Shown here: positions 8,645 through 17,589 of the stretch, one piece after another
Position numbering within the stretch: position 1 is the stretch's first letter
Layout of the letters: each line of letters opens with the position of its first letter
NCBI RefSeq assembly: GCF_042661465.1
Contig: NZ_JBHSWE010000001.1
Span: forward strand, 62,001-126,000
Reading direction: 5' to 3'
Origin: Marinobacterium_A aestuariivivens
Lineage (GTDB): Bacteria > Pseudomonadota > Gammaproteobacteria > Pseudomonadales > Balneatricaceae
DNA length: 64,000 nt
The notes under the pieces: generated by a model
Database searches by the model: none
Told to the model about the DNA's origin: nothing
Seen by the model: the letters and a program-made list of their open reading frames with translations, nothing else
Position numbers and translations under genes: made by a program

Positions 8645-9447
8645 TCAGCCGGATTGGTCCGATGCGGGTTGCCGGTGCAACAACTCGATCAGTTCCGACT
8701 TGCGGCTGATGCCGAGCTTGCGGTACGCCCGCTTGCGGTAGGTGACGACGCTGTTCTCGGACAACGAGAGACGGCGACCGATGGTCTTGGCGGTATGCCC
8801 CTGCAGGATCATTTCGCAGATCTGGGCCTCGCGTTCGGACAACGAGGCCGACAGCAACCGGCGTTCATCGCCGGCGCGTCCCTCCTCCCGGAAGTGCCGG
8901 ATCAGCAGCGCACTGATCAGCGGTACCTGCTGCCCGAGCCGTTCGATCTCCGGCTGCGAGAAGCCGCCATCGCGACCGGCGCGATAGAAGTTGATGTAGA
9001 AGATGCGGCCACTCTCCTCCTCCCGGGCGACGATGGCGAATTTCTCGTTGAGGTCGGGCATATTGAAGAAGCGACGGCGGTAGACCGGCGCCAGCCGCCC
9101 CTCAGCAACAGCTCGCAGGCCGGCCGGCTCGGACGGCTCAGCAGCTCGTCGGCCAGCCGGCTCAGAAGCTCGTCGGCCAGCCGGCTCAGAAGCTCGTCCT
9201 TGCGGTAATTGCCGTCGACATACTGGGCAGCCAGCCGGACGCCGAGTTCCGGATCCGCCACGTTGTGGGCCAGATAGCAGCGCGCCTGGTCACGGTCGTC
9301 CGAAAAGCCGAACACCATGTACTGGTCGATCCGGGCGATCGCCTCCATCAGTTGAAAGAATCGCGGATAGAAGCGTCCGCTGCCGAGCGCCTCGATGCAG
9401 GCCGCAATCTCGAGACCCGGCCCCGCCAGATTCCCGTCCTTCATCAC
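8645..9447 (-). CDS. LuxR-family transcriptional regulator (one frameshift)
   Basis: The C-terminal LuxR DNA-binding domain is clear: LSEREAQICEMILQGHTAKTIGRRLSLSE and ...VVTYRKRAYRKLGISRKSELIELL. The N-terminal part (start 9447) has FQLMEAIARIDQYMVF and no recognisable acyl-homoserine-lactone domain. One base is missing near 9.09 kb; restoring it gives about 267 residues. A striking DELLSRLA repeat lies between the two parts. The gene is divergent from the flavin monooxygenase at 9586, so it may control that gene, which is inference from position only. Confidence 0.82.
9135..9199. repeat. 24-bp in-frame tandem repeat in the LuxR gene
   Basis: Two full copies and one partial copy of a 24-bp unit (9135-9158, 9159-9182, 9183-9199) encode DELLSRLA on the minus strand. 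The copies differ by one base (gcagct versus gaagct). Because the unit is a multiple of three, copy-number change would only lengthen or shorten the linker. Confidence 0.8.
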
Positions 9448-9585
9448 GACTCCCGCTGCCTTATGATCCGATCAGCCTAGCGGTCTTCGCGCCTCGGCTT
9501 TGTCCCCTTTTGACAGGGACAAGTATAGCCTGCGGCCCGGGTAGTCTGGCCGCACAACAACAGCAACAGAAGCAGGAGCGCTGCC

Positions 9586-11284
9586 ATGCATCAGCCACAG
9601 ACGACGCCGCGTGCGTCGATCTATTACGATTACCGGGTCTATCCGTTCGAGACCGCCCCCGAGCAGCGCGGCGAATCCCGCCGCTACCCGGTGATCATCG
9701 TCGGTGCCGGTCCCATCGGCCTCACCACCGCGCTGGATCTGGCCCGTTACGGCGTGCCGTCGGTGATCGTCGAAGCCGAATGCCAGGTTTCCCATGGCAG
9801 CCGTGCCATCGTCTTCACCCGTCGTTCGATGGAGATCCTGCAACAGGTCGGAGTCGCCGACCGGATGCTGGAAAAAGCCCTGCCCTGGCGTTTTGGCAAC
9901 TCCATCTACCGCGGCCGGCGGGTGTTCCGGATGGAGGCGCCCCATGACGACGACGACCGTTTCGCGCCGATGAACAACCTGCAGCAGCAATACCTGGAGG
10001 AATACCTGCTCGAGCGGGTACTGCAGACGCCGCTGATCGAACTGCGCTGGGGCACCAGGGTCACCGGCATCGACAACGGTGACGACGGCGTCCGCCTCGA
10101 ACTCGATACCCCCGAAGGCGCCTACGGTCTCGACTGCGACTGGCTGGTTGCCGCCGACGGCGCCCGCTCCACCGTGCGTCAGTTGCTCGACCTGCGTATG
10201 GAGGGCGACAGCTACAGCGGCCACTTCGTCATTGCCGATATCCGCATCGACATCGACCTGCCGACCGAGCGGCTGGCGTTCTTCGACCCGGACTGGAATC
10301 CGGGCAACACCATCCTGATGCACCGCGAACCGGACGGCATCTGGCGTCTCGACTACCAGTTGCCGCCGGACGAGACCCCGGAGCAGGCGCTGGCGCCCGA
10401 AGCGCTGAATCGCCGCATCCAGGCCCAGCTCGAGATGATCGGCGTCGATGCCCCTGGGAACTGGACTGGTGTTCGGTCTATTCGGCCCGCGCCCTGACGC
10501 TGCCGGATTATGTCCGGGATCGGGTGATCTTCACCGGCGATGCCGCCCACCTGCTGCCGATCTTCGGCGTACGCGGCGCCAACACCGGCTTCCAGGACGC
10601 CCAGAACCTGGCCTGGAAACTGGCTTTCGTTGCCGGGGCCTGGCGCCCCGGGCGCTGCTGCAGAGCTACTCGGACGAACGCGTCGCGGCGGCCCGCGAGA
10701 TCATCGCCGAGGCCGGCAAGAGCACCCGCTTCATAACGCCGCCGAGCCGCGGCTTCCGGCTGCTGCGCGATGCGACCCTGTCGCTGTCGCTGAGCGAGCC
10801 CTTCGTCGGCCCGCTGTTCCACTGGCGCACCTCCAGGCCCCACGACTACCACCACAGCCCGCTCAACGTGCAGGCGGACGACAATGAAATGTTCGTATCG
10901 GGTCCGGCCAAGGGTGCGCCGCTGCAGAACCTGCGCCTGGGCGACAACGACTACCTGCTCGATCACCTGCCAGTGGGCTTCTGCCTGCTCTGGTTTGCCG
11001 CGGAGCCGGAGCTGCCCCCGGCGCTGGCCACACAGCGGGATCGGTTGCAGGCGCGCGGTGTCCCGTTCGAGGTCCTGACCGTCTGCCGCCGCGGCGAGCC
11101 CCGGAGCGATAACCCGACCCTGATCGACCGCAGCGGCCGGTTGTTCGAAAAATACGGCGCCAGAGCCGGCAGCGCCTACCTGGTGCGACCGGACCAGCAT
11201 GTCTGCGGCCGCTGGAAGGCCCTCGACACCGACGGGCTGCCCGCAACGCTTGCACAGGTACTGCAGAACCTGGAGGAGAACTGA
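9586..11284 (+). CDS. FAD-dependent aromatic monooxygenase (two frameshifts)
   Basis: This is a class A flavoprotein hydroxylase of the MhpA/PheA/TfdB type, about 566 residues after repair. The FAD-binding GxGxxG lies in VIIVGAGPIGLTTALDLARYG, a DG motif in LVAADGARSTVRQLL, and the GD motif in VIFTGDAAHLLPIFGVRGAN. The C-terminal thioredoxin-like region ends at RWKALDTDGLPA. The frame breaks at C4 (about 10451) and at GGGG (about 10636); one extra base in each run restores VDAPWELDW and VAGGLAPRALLQ. The DUF2783 gene follows 1 bp later. The substrate is unknown, probably a phenolic acid. Confidence 0.85.
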
Positions 11285-11285
11285 A

Positions 11286-11474
11286 ATGACGACCCCGAAC
11301 CTGTCCGTCCAGGACCTGGAAACACTCTATGACACCCTGGCCGCAAGCCTCGATACGGTCGGCCCCGACCGTGAAGCCCTGTTCCTCACCAAGCTGGCGT
11401 TGCTGATGGGCCCCGAGATCGGCGATATCGAGAGGGTCCTGGAGCTGATAGACAAGGCGCGGAAAGACCTTTAG
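11286..11474 (+). CDS. DUF2783 family small protein
   Basis: This 62-residue acidic protein starts MTTPNLSVQDLETLYD, one base after the stop of the flavin monooxygenase. DUF2783 proteins are repeatedly found beside FAD-dependent aromatic hydroxylases; their role is unknown, perhaps assembly or electron-transfer support. I see no cysteines, signal peptide or membrane segment. Confidence 0.75.
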   Translation: MTTPNLSVQDLETLYDTLAASLDTVGPDREALFLTKLALLMGPEIGDIERVLELIDKARKDL

Positions 11475-11486
11475 GAGCCTGTCGGA
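11474..11486. repeat. Solo end of the MITE-like terminal repeat
   Basis: GGAGCCTGTCGGAC directly after the preceding stop codon matches the outer 13 bp of the MITE-like elements at 5856 and 58692. No second end is found nearby, so this looks like a relic. Confidence 0.4.
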
Positions 11487-11562
11487 CGCAGCATCGATCT
11501 TCGACGGAAAAGCCCGGCAGCCCCCGGTCGGCAGGCCTGCCTGCAGAGTGCTGCGTTTGGAT

Positions 11563-12000
11563 TCAGGGCGCCGGTCTGAAGCGCAGCGTGCCGGCATCGT
11601 CGGCGAGCTGCAGGTAGAGCTGGCCGCCCTCGACCCGGAAGCCCTCGACCCGGTCCAGCGCCTGCATCAGGGTGGTATCGAGCGAACCCGGCAGGCAGGC
11701 CATGCGGGTCGTTGCGATCGCCCCGAACGCCAGGGTTCCGTCTCCGATCTCATAGCGGCCATTGCCGCGGTTGCAGTCGAAGCGCGCGAGCACCCGGCCG
11801 TCCGGCTGGAACTCGAGGGTATACTGCTCCGGCTGCGCCACCTCCAGCCGCTCCCGCTCCGAGGTCTTGCCGACCCACTGCCACTGCTGCCCCTGGGCGG
11901 CCTCGGGCTTCGTCACCGGACCGTCGACGGTGTTCATCGGTTGTTGCGCGCAAGCAGACAGCAGGGCGACCGAGGTGGCGATACAGATTGTCCTTAACAT
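11563..12000 (-). CDS. META-domain lipoprotein (HslJ-like)
   Basis: This 145-residue protein has a lipoprotein signal (MLRTICIATSVALLSAC, lipobox LSAC with the +1 Cys at residue 17). The rest matches the META/HslJ fold: QWQWVG near the start, FDCNRGNGRYEI, and TRMACLPGSLDTTLMQALDRV. Such proteins are small envelope lipoproteins sometimes linked to heat or novobiocin tolerance; the molecular role is unclear. It stands alone, divergent from dksA. Confidence 0.85.
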   Translation of the reverse strand: MLRTICIATSVALLSACAQQPMNTVDGPVTKPEAAQGQQWQWVGKTSERERLEVAQPEQYTLEFQPDGRVLARFDCNRGNGRYEIGDGTLAFGAIATTRMACLPGSLDTTLMQALDRVEGFRVEGGQLYLQLADDAGTLRFRPAP

Positions 12001-12167
12001 GGTAATGCTCCTTGAAACGGTGAGAGGCCGAGCCTATCGACCCGTGACGGTACCCCACCTGAATATAGCTGCTCCTTCCGGCCTGCTCCGCTTGTTCTGG
12101 CATGCACAGGAGAATTCTGGTAGTTTCTCCGCCCGCTTTTTAATAACCAGAATAACAGTGGTCAAAC

Positions 12168-12599
12168 ATGCTTCAGAATGCCCACCAGATCAGTGATATC
12201 AGCTTCGTCCCCTACACCGTCTGCGACAGTGAAGACTACATGAACGAGCAGCAGCGCGCGCATTTCACGCAAATACTGCTGAAATGGCGCCAGGCTCTGC
12301 TGCAGGACATCAGCAATACCGTCGGGCACCTGCAACAGGGCCCCATGAACCACGCCGACCCGCTGGACCGTGCCACGCAGCAGGAGGAGATGACCCTGGA
12401 GCTGCGCACCCGGGACCGCGAAAGCAAGCTGATCCGCAAGATCAACCAGACACTGGAGCGCATCCGCGAGGACGATTACGGCTTTTGCGATACCTGTGGC
12501 ATCGAAATTGGCATTCGTCGCCTGGAAGCGCGCCCGACGGCGAACCTGTGCGTGGACTGCAAGAGCATCGCCGAGATCAAGGAGCGCACCCAGCGCTAA
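12168..12599 (+). CDS. dksA: RNA polymerase-binding transcription factor DksA
   Basis: DksA binds the RNA polymerase secondary channel and, with ppGpp, adjusts rRNA and amino-acid promoters. The 143-residue protein has the coiled-coil tip motif DPLDRA (Asp-x-x-Asp-x-Ala) and a four-Cys zinc finger, CDTC...CVDC, with GIEIGIRRLEARPTANLC between them. The start at 12168 gives an N-terminal extension like that of E. coli DksA; an alternative ATG at 12241 (MNEQQRAHF) would remove it. The sequence is intact. Confidence 0.93.
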   Translation: MLQNAHQISDISFVPYTVCDSEDYMNEQQRAHFTQILLKWRQALLQDISNTVGHLQQGPMNHADPLDRATQQEEMTLELRTRDRESKLIRKINQTLERIREDDYGFCDTCGIEIGIRRLEARPTANLCVDCKSIAEIKERTQR

Positions 12600-12723
12600 G
12601 TTTCGCGCTATCGATCGATGGACAGCTTCCGCAGGGCACCGTCAGCTTCCATGAAGCGTTTCAGGTGGATGGTTCGCCCGAGGAGGCCGGCGACGCTTTG
12701 GCGCCCGTTTGAGCGCAATGAAC

Positions 12724-13209
12724 CTAAAAATAGCCGACAAGGCGCCCCAGCGTCATGGTCGCCAGCCAGGCGACCAGGGAAAATCCGGCGGCGAGGCGCA
12801 GACGCAGTAGCGGCACGCCGGTTTCGGGCCAGCGGGGTGATTCTCTGCCAGGCAGTAGCAAGCGCAGAGCCAGCGCATTCGCGCAGCCGGCGAAGACCAG
12901 GATCATTTTGGTAGTGAACAGGCTGGAGGCCGCATACTCGGTCGCCCTTGTCGCGAACAGCAAGCCTCCGCAGATCAGGGCCAGTGCGAGTCCGGCACTG
13001 GCGGTGCGGGTGAGTACCCGCCAGAGCGGGGCCAGCGGTACCGTCCGCCACAGCCCCAGCAGACGCAGATCCAGCGGCAGGATCGCCCCCAACAATAACG
13101 CCACACCGAGAATATGTGCAGCGTTGACCAGCGGATAGGTCCAGACGGAATGTCGCAACGCCACGGCGAAGCCCATGGCTTCCAGAGTCGCCAGCCAGTC
13201 TCCGATCAT
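12724..13209 (-). CDS. DUF6644-type integral membrane protein
   Basis: This 161-residue protein has about four hydrophobic helices (GVALLLGAILPLDLRLLGLW, GLALALICGGLLF, MILVFAGCANALALRLLL, LAAGFSLVAWLATMTLG). An early His (AAHILGVAL) could be a metal or heme ligand. It lies 21 bp downstream of a DUF6152 gene on the same strand, a pairing seen in many proteobacteria. The function is unknown. Confidence 0.65.
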   Translation of the reverse strand: MIGDWLATLEAMGFAVALRHSVWTYPLVNAAHILGVALLLGAILPLDLRLLGLWRTVPLAPLWRVLTRTASAGLALALICGGLLFATRATEYAASSLFTTKMILVFAGCANALALRLLLPGRESPRWPETGVPLLRLRLAAGFSLVAWLATMTLGRLVGYF

Positions 13210-13230
13210 GGTCGTTCGGAAAGCCGCCTA

Positions 13231-13605
13231 TCAGGATTCCCGATCCGGGTAGAGCACGTGGTTGTTCCCATCGATGACGAGACGCTCAGCTTTCATCCGC
13301 TTCTCCCCTTCCCGCGCGGACCGGTGACCATGGGCGGTGATTGCCTGTCCCGGCCGCAACAGCTCCTCCGTCAGTCCCGCGCGGGTATTGCGCCATGGCT
13401 GTCCCACTTCGACGATCCAGTGCTCGGCTCCCACCTCCAGCGTCAGTTCACCATGGGGATTGCCAAGGCGCACGTCAATGATGACACCGCTCAACTCGAA
13501 CTCGTCGTCTGTCGCCCAGGCCCAGCCATGGTGGGCCCAGACTGCCTGGGACAACAACGCGCCCAGCACCAGCGCAAGACAGGACCCTCTGGCAATGCTG
13601 TGCAT
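13231..13605 (-). CDS. DUF6152 family periplasmic protein
   Basis: This 124-residue protein begins at the ATG at 13605, which has a GGGGAGGG site upstream; the longer frame from 13641 adds 12 unlike residues. A signal peptide (SCLALVLGALLSQAVWA) is followed by HHGWAW, the family's typical His-His start of the mature protein. The conserved core includes GVIIDVRLGNPHGELTLEV, WIVEVGQPWR, and GLTEELLRPGQ. It pairs with the DUF6644 membrane protein; a metal-related role is possible but not shown. Confidence 0.75.
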   Translation of the reverse strand: MHSIARGSCLALVLGALLSQAVWAHHGWAWATDDEFELSGVIIDVRLGNPHGELTLEVGAEHWIVEVGQPWRNTRAGLTEELLRPGQAITAHGHRSAREGEKRMKAERLVIDGNNHVLYPDRES

Positions 13606-13864
13606 CCTGAACCCTCCCCGGTTGACCTTTTGTTCATTCATGCCTGAAGTGTAGCCCGGCACCGCAGCTGGCGGACATAGCGCACCGGCGGTATTTGCTG
13701 AGGCTTGTTCATGAACAGCCGTCCAGCGACCTGCACGCTGTTCGGCACGATGCGCTACGTTTGTGGCATCCCGGGTATGGAATTTCAGGAAGTGTGAGGA
13801 AAACGACTGGCGTCGGCGCCAAAACGGGTCCACCTTTTGGAAGCAGCAACAACGGGAGAGTGGC

Positions 13865-14269
13865 ATGGGTACCGACAGACACGGCCTTACACTCGAGATC
13901 AACCAGGTAAATGATGAGTTCATGCTGTCTTTCAAGGCACTGGGCAAGTTGACCCATGACGACTACGCCGCCATCACGCCGGTACTGGAGTCGAAACTCG
14001 GCAGCGTGAAGCAGCCGAAGATACGGGCTTTCGTCGATGCCGAGGAGTTCCGTGGCTGGGAACCGCACGCGGCCTGGGACGACTTGAAGATCGGCCTTCA
14101 CCACGGCAGAGAATTCACCCGGATCGCGATCTACGGTCATCGCGACTGGATGGACTGGGCCGCACGCATCGGCAGCTGGTTCATTGCGGGCGAGGTGAAA
14201 CACTTCGATGACAGGGACGCCGCCCTCGACTGGCTCAGGCGCCCGGAAAGCGCGAATTCCGGTCGTTAA
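13865..14269 (+). CDS. SpoIIAA-like (STAS/SEC14-type) domain protein
   Basis: This 134-residue soluble protein starts at the ATG at 13865 after GGGAG. It resembles the SpoIIAA-like family: FKALGKLTHDDYAAITPVLE, IRAFVDAEEFRGWEPHAAWDDL, RIAIYGHRDWMDWAARIG and FDDRDAALDWL. These proteins are common single-domain relatives of anti-sigma antagonists and lipid-binding proteins. No kinase or sigma factor is adjacent, so no role can be given. Confidence 0.8.
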   Translation: MGTDRHGLTLEINQVNDEFMLSFKALGKLTHDDYAAITPVLESKLGSVKQPKIRAFVDAEEFRGWEPHAAWDDLKIGLHHGREFTRIAIYGHRDWMDWAARIGSWFIAGEVKHFDDRDAALDWLRRPESANSGR

Positions 14270-14457
14270 CCCCTTGCAGCAGCCTCGCCGCGGAAAAGCT
14301 CCGGACGCTGATTGCACGAAGCACCTTCCGCCCGGGTCTCACCGTGACTGCCAGCTTCGGGTGGCCGAGTTCGCTGTCGATGCGTTCGATATGTTGCTGC
14401 GCCGTGCCGATAGGGCCCCACCAGGCCAAGCAGCAGGGCCGAAACAGGGTCGCAGGC

Positions 14458-14489
14458 CAGGTTCCGGCCGAAAGGCCGGTCTTGACCTG
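14458..14489 (-). terminator. Candidate terminator hairpin after the catabolic operon
   Basis: About 20 bp past the dmpI stop, CCGGCC and GGCCGG pair around a 4-nt loop, with outer CAGGT/ACCTG pairing. There is no strong U tract on the minus strand, so the termination role is uncertain. Confidence 0.4.
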
Positions 14490-14508
14490 AGCCGCGCCCC
14501 TTTCCCGA

Positions 14509-14700
14509 CTACCGTCCGAGCTTTTTCGCCGACTGGCCGCCGATACCGAACTGCGTTTTCGGAATCTCGTTGATCAGTACACGCACCGACTCCCGCGGCG
14601 CACCGACCGCCCTGTAACAGGCTTCGGTAAGCTCGTGGATCAGCGCTTCCTTCTGCTCGTCGCTGCGACCTTCCATCATATTGACCTGCAGAATAGGCAT
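14509..14700 (-). CDS. dmpI: 4-oxalocrotonate (2-hydroxymuconate) tautomerase
   Basis: This enzyme ketonises 2-hydroxymuconate to 2-oxo-3-hexenedioate in the dehydrogenase branch of meta-cleavage. The 63-residue protein begins Met-Pro-Ile, so the catalytic Pro1 is exposed after Met removal; the conserved Arg region (VRVLINEIPKTQFGIGG) is present. It lies 12 bp after dmpH and is the last gene of the catabolic cluster. Length and sequence are typical of the DmpI/XylH family. Confidence 0.93.
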   Translation of the reverse strand: MPILQVNMMEGRSDEQKEALIHELTEACYRAVGAPRESVRVLINEIPKTQFGIGGQSAKKLGR

Positions 14701-14712
14701 GACGCTTTCTCC

Positions 14713-15504
14713 TTAGACGAAACGCCCGCTGACCGAGCCGAGCCCCTGATAGTGGACGCTGAAGTTGTCGCCCGGATTGACCGGCATCGCCGCGGTGATG
14801 GCGCCGATCATGATGAAGCTGCCCGCCGGCAGGCTTTCGCCGCGCTCGCCGAGCATGTTCGCCAGCATCGCCACCGAGGCTGCCGGATGGCCCAGCACCG
14901 CCGCACCGGCGCCGGTCTGCACCACTTCGCCGTTGATCTCCATCACCACGCCAAGGGTCTTGAGGTCCAGCTCCGACGGCGGCGCCATGCGCCCGCCGGT
15001 CACGAAGCGGGTCGAGCTGGAGTTGTCGGCGATGACGCTTTTCAGGTCGAACTTGAAGTCCTTGTAACGCGAGTCGATCACCTCGACCGCCGGCACCACG
15101 AAGTCGGTGGCGCGCAGCACGTCGCCGATATGCACGCCCGGGCCCTTGAGCTCGTCTTTCAGCACGAACGCCAGCTCCGCCTCGATCTTCGGGTGGATCA
15201 GCTCGGCATGCCTGATCTCGCCGCCGTCCGGCACGCTGAAGTAGTCGGCCAGGAAGCCGTAGCAGGGATGCTCGACGCCCATCTGTGCCATCTTGGCCCA
15301 GGAGGTCAGGCCCATCTTCATGCCGACGATCTTGTTGCCACGCTCTTCCTTGCGGCGGCGGATCTCCCACTGGATGTCAAACGCATCCTCGTAGGTCATG
15401 TCGGGGAAGTCGTCGGTGATCTTGGTGACTTCGTACGCTTCGAGCTCGGCGTTTTCCAGGTGGATCGCCAGTTCTTCGATCTGCTGCTTGGTCAGGTTGC
15501 CCAT
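14713..15504 (-). CDS. dmpH: 2-oxo-3-hexenedioate decarboxylase
   Basis: The 263-residue enzyme decarboxylates 2-oxo-3-hexenedioate (4-oxalocrotonate) to 2-hydroxypenta-2,4-dienoate, working with the hydratase DmpE. The start at 15504 (MGNLTKQQIEELA) follows GAAAGGA. Family motifs include KIVGMKMGLTSWAKM, HPKIEAELAFVL with the metal-binding Glu pair, AVEVIDSRYKDFKF, and GAAVLGHPAASVAMLAN. It is paralogous to dmpE, three genes upstream. It is intact and lies in the expected order before dmpI. Confidence 0.94.
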   Translation of the reverse strand: MGNLTKQQIEELAIHLENAELEAYEVTKITDDFPDMTYEDAFDIQWEIRRRKEERGNKIVGMKMGLTSWAKMAQMGVEHPCYGFLADYFSVPDGGEIRHAELIHPKIEAELAFVLKDELKGPGVHIGDVLRATDFVVPAVEVIDSRYKDFKFDLKSVIADNSSSTRFVTGGRMAPPSELDLKTLGVVMEINGEVVQTGAGAAVLGHPAASVAMLANMLGERGESLPAGSFIMIGAITAAMPVNPGDNFSVHYQGLGSVSGRFV

Positions 15505-15587
15505 TGTTTCTGTCCTTTCGGTTGGTCCGGCGGATGGCGGTGCGCGAAGCGCACCGCCATCCGCCGTCGCCATATTCGTTTCGGTGG

Positions 15588-16621
15588 TTAAACCAGGCCT
15601 TTCTCTTTCGCCATGGTCAGCGCCAGGTCCTCGATCATGTCCTCCTGGCCGCCGACGGTGCCGCGACGGCCCAGTTCGACCAGGATGTCGCGGGCCGGGA
15701 TGCCGTACTTCTTCTCGGCGCGCTGGGCGAACAGCAGGAAGGAGGAATAGACGCCAGCGTAACCCAGGGTCAGGGCGTCGCGGTCGACGCGGATCGGCTG
15801 GTCCATCAGCGGCACCACCCGGTCCTCGGCCACATCCATGATCCTGTACAGATCGATGCCGGTGTTGGCGCCCATGCGATCGAGCACCGCGCAGAGCACC
15901 TCCAGCGGGGTGTTGCCGGCACCGGCGCCGAGGCCCGCCACCGAGCCGTCGATGCGGGTCGCACCGGCGTCGATCGCGGCCGGGAGTTGGCGATCGCCAT
16001 GCCCATGTTGTGATGGCCGTGGAAGCCGATCTCGATGTTCGCAGGCAGTTCGCTGCGCAGCAGGCCGATCTTCTCGCTGACCTCGTCCGGCAGCATGTAA
16101 CCGGCCGAGTCGGTGCAGTAGACGCAGTTGGCGCCGTAGCCGACCATCAGCTTCGCCTGCTCGAGGACCTTCTCGGGGCTCGCCATATGGGCCATCATCA
16201 GGAAGCCGACGGTGTCCATCTCCATCTTCGCGGCCAGGCCGATGTGCTGCTGCGAGACGTCGGCCTCGGTGCAGTGGGTGGCGACGCGGATGGTCGAAAC
16301 GCCGCAGTCGCGCGCCATCTTCAGGTGATCGACGGTGCCGATGCCCGGCAGCAGCAGCGCCGAGATCTTCGCCTGCTTCATCTTCGGCACCACGGCGTTG
16401 AGGTATTCCTCGTCACTGTGGGCCGGGAAGCCGTAGTTGACCGAGGTGCCGCCGAGGCCGTCACCGTGGGTCACCTCGATCAGCGGCATGCCGGCCTCGT
16501 CGAGGCCGGTGGCGATGCTGACCATCTCGTCCAGGCTGATCTGGTGGCGCTTGGCATGCATGCCGTCGCGCAAGGACATATCGTGCAGGGTGACGTTCTT
16601 GCCTTTCAGGTTCATCATCAA
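15588..16621 (-). CDS. dmpG: 4-hydroxy-2-oxovalerate aldolase (one frameshift)
   Basis: DmpG cleaves 4-hydroxy-2-oxovalerate to pyruvate and acetaldehyde and channels the aldehyde to DmpF. The N-terminal TIM-barrel motifs are clear: DMSLRDGMHAKRHQ, EVTHGDGLGG, and the metal His pair in GFHGHHNMGMAIANS. One base is missing near 15.985 kb in a C run; repair joins the C-terminal segment (GLGAGAGNTPLEVL...RGTVGGQEDMIEDLA) and gives 344 residues, the family size. The first of three ATGs (16621) has GGAGG 5 nt upstream. It starts 7 bp after the dmpF stop, as expected for the tight enzyme pair. Confidence 0.93.
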
Positions 16622-16628
16622 ATCCTCC

Positions 16629-17540
16629 TCAACCGCGTGCCGGCAAAGTGATGGTGCCGTTCGCCGCTTCTTCGGCGAACATCTCCGCGGTGCGCAGGCC
16701 CGCCGCGGTCATGATGTCCAGGTTGCCGGCGTATTTCGGCAGGAAGTCGCCCAGACCCTCGACCTCCATGAACATCGAGACGCGGTTGCCGTCGAACACC
16801 GGGCCGTTGACCAGGCGGTAGCCCGGCACGTATTTCTGCACTTCGGCCACCATGGCGTGGACCGACTCGGTGATCGCCGCCTGATCCGGCTCGCCCTCGG
16901 TCAGGCAATGGACGGTGTCGCGCATGATCAGCGGCGGCTCGGCCGGGTTGATGATGATGATCGCCTTGCCCTTCTTCGCCCCGCCGACCTTTTCCACGGC
17001 GCCGGCGGTGGTGCGGGTGAACTCGTCGATGTTCTGGCGCGTGCCGGGGCCGACCGAACGGGACGAGACGGTGGCGATGATTTCGCCGTACTCGACCGGC
17101 TGCACGCGGGAGACCGCCGCCACCATCGGGATGGTGGCCTGGCCGCCGCAGGTGACCATGTTGACGTTCATCTCGAGGTTCTTGGCGTGGTCCTGCAGGT
17201 TGACCGGCGGCACGCAGTAGGGGCCGATCGCCGCCGGGGTCAGGTCGACCATGATGACGCCCAATTCGTTGAGCTTGCGGCTGTTCTCGGCGTGGACATA
17301 GGCCGAGGTGGCATCGAAGGCGACGCGGATATCGTCCGCGATGACGTGCGGCAGCAGGCCGTCAACGCCTTCCGCGCAGGTCTTGATGCCCATCTCGCGG
17401 GCGCGCTTGAGGCCCTCGGATTCGGGGTCGATGCCGACCATCCAGACCGGCTCGATCCATTCGGAGCGCTGCATTTTCATCAGCAGGTCGGTACCGATAT
17501 TGCCGGGGCCGATAATGGCGGCTTTGAGTTTTTGAGTCAT
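16629..17540 (-). CDS. dmpF: Acetaldehyde dehydrogenase, acylating
   Basis: DmpF oxidises acetaldehyde from DmpG to acetyl-CoA with NAD+ and CoA. The 303-residue protein starts MTQKLKAAIIGPGNIGTDLL (Rossmann GxGxxG) at 17540. The catalytic Cys is in NMVTCGGQATIPMVAA, and ATVSSRSVGPGTRQNIDEF is diagnostic. The C-terminal half (GPVFDGNRVSMFMEVEGLGD) is complete. It is intact and lies 49 bp downstream of dmpE. Confidence 0.95.
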   Translation of the reverse strand: MTQKLKAAIIGPGNIGTDLLMKMQRSEWIEPVWMVGIDPESEGLKRAREMGIKTCAEGVDGLLPHVIADDIRVAFDATSAYVHAENSRKLNELGVIMVDLTPAAIGPYCVPPVNLQDHAKNLEMNVNMVTCGGQATIPMVAAVSRVQPVEYGEIIATVSSRSVGPGTRQNIDEFTRTTAGAVEKVGGAKKGKAIIIINPAEPPLIMRDTVHCLTEGEPDQAAITESVHAMVAEVQKYVPGYRLVNGPVFDGNRVSMFMEVEGLGDFLPKYAGNLDIMTAAGLRTAEMFAEEAANGTITLPARG

Positions 17541-17589
17541 AGCAATTGTCCTGAAAGAGTTATCGAACAGTGGGAGCCATGGGTGCCGA

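Noticed and set aside
14270..14508. A degraded small gene between the SpoIIAA-like gene and dmpI
   Set aside because: Short frames exist on both strands but none has a recognisable domain or ribosome site; only a candidate terminator hairpin is supported.
14339..15370. A 343-codon open frame on the minus strand overlapping dmpI and dmpH
   Set aside because: Its composition (long Arg/Gly/Ala-rich runs) and complete overlap with two well-recognised enzymes show it to be an off-frame shadow of high-GC coding DNA.
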